DNA of 64,000 nucleotides. Origin: Euptelea pleiosperma (taxonomy: Eukaryota; Streptophyta; Magnoliopsida; Ranunculales; Eupteleaceae). More notes on this DNA, generated by a model. It saw only the letters and a program-made list of their open reading frames with translations, did not search any database and was not told the DNA's origin. The stretch spans positions 12,575,464 through 12,639,463 of the forward strand of contig CM068548.1 in NCBI GenBank assembly GCA_035048495.1, written 5' to 3'. Position 1 is the first letter of the stretch. The stretch itself is not shown here.

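Overview
The window is plant nuclear DNA, most likely from a flowering plant with large, transposon-filled introns. The evidence is a GT-AG spliced gene with 26 visible exons, plant-type L1 and RTE LINEs, Ty1/copia elements primed by initiator tRNA-Met, hAT-type miniature elements, tRNA-derived SINE-like repeats and a telo-box promoter. I cannot name the species from the sequence alone.

There is one host gene: the 5' third of MDN1 (midasin/Rea1), the giant AAA+ ATPase of 60S ribosome maturation, on the + strand from 10450 and running past 64000. The 26 exons join without a frame break into about 1,787 codons. They cover the N-terminal region and the AAA1 to AAA4 modules, with all four Walker A motifs visible ([32 protein letters not shown]). 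The start of AAA5 and everything beyond, including the MIDAS domain, lies outside the window. The promoter (about 10120-10449) has a TATA box and two telo-boxes, which suits a ribosome-biogenesis gene.

Layout. 1-10.2 kb: intergenic transposon island with tandem short hairpin repeats (Helitron-like), three long fold-back repeats, and a complete but broken 6.1-kb L1-type LINE flanked by a 13-bp target duplication. 10.45-16.9 kb: MDN1 exons 1-6; intron 2 holds a LINE fragment fused to a copia pol fragment. 16.9-24.7 kb: intron 6, almost filled by an antisense LINE that itself carries an hAT element and a TRIM-like miniature LTR element. 24.7-31.8 kb: exons 7-17, with RTE and SINE fragments in intron 9. 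31.8-41.2 kb: exons 18-23, with two 1.1-kb hAT copies in opposite orientation in introns 17 and 21 bracketing exons 18-21. 41.2-46.8 kb: exons 24-25. 46.8-63.0 kb: 16.2-kb intron 25 with a copia element bounded by two LTRs, a nested RTE LINE plus MITE, further hAT-type MITEs and LINE pieces. 63.0-64 kb: exon 26 and the start of another antisense LINE fragment.

I see no new enzymatic system. The most interesting signals are structural: the inverted hAT pair around the AAA4 exons, the double-hairpin tandem repeat family, nested insertions with readable target duplications, a TRIM-like element, and a near-perfect 34-bp palindrome upstream of the MDN1 TATA box. All element calls come from reading motifs, terminal repeats and target duplications by eye; no database search was possible.
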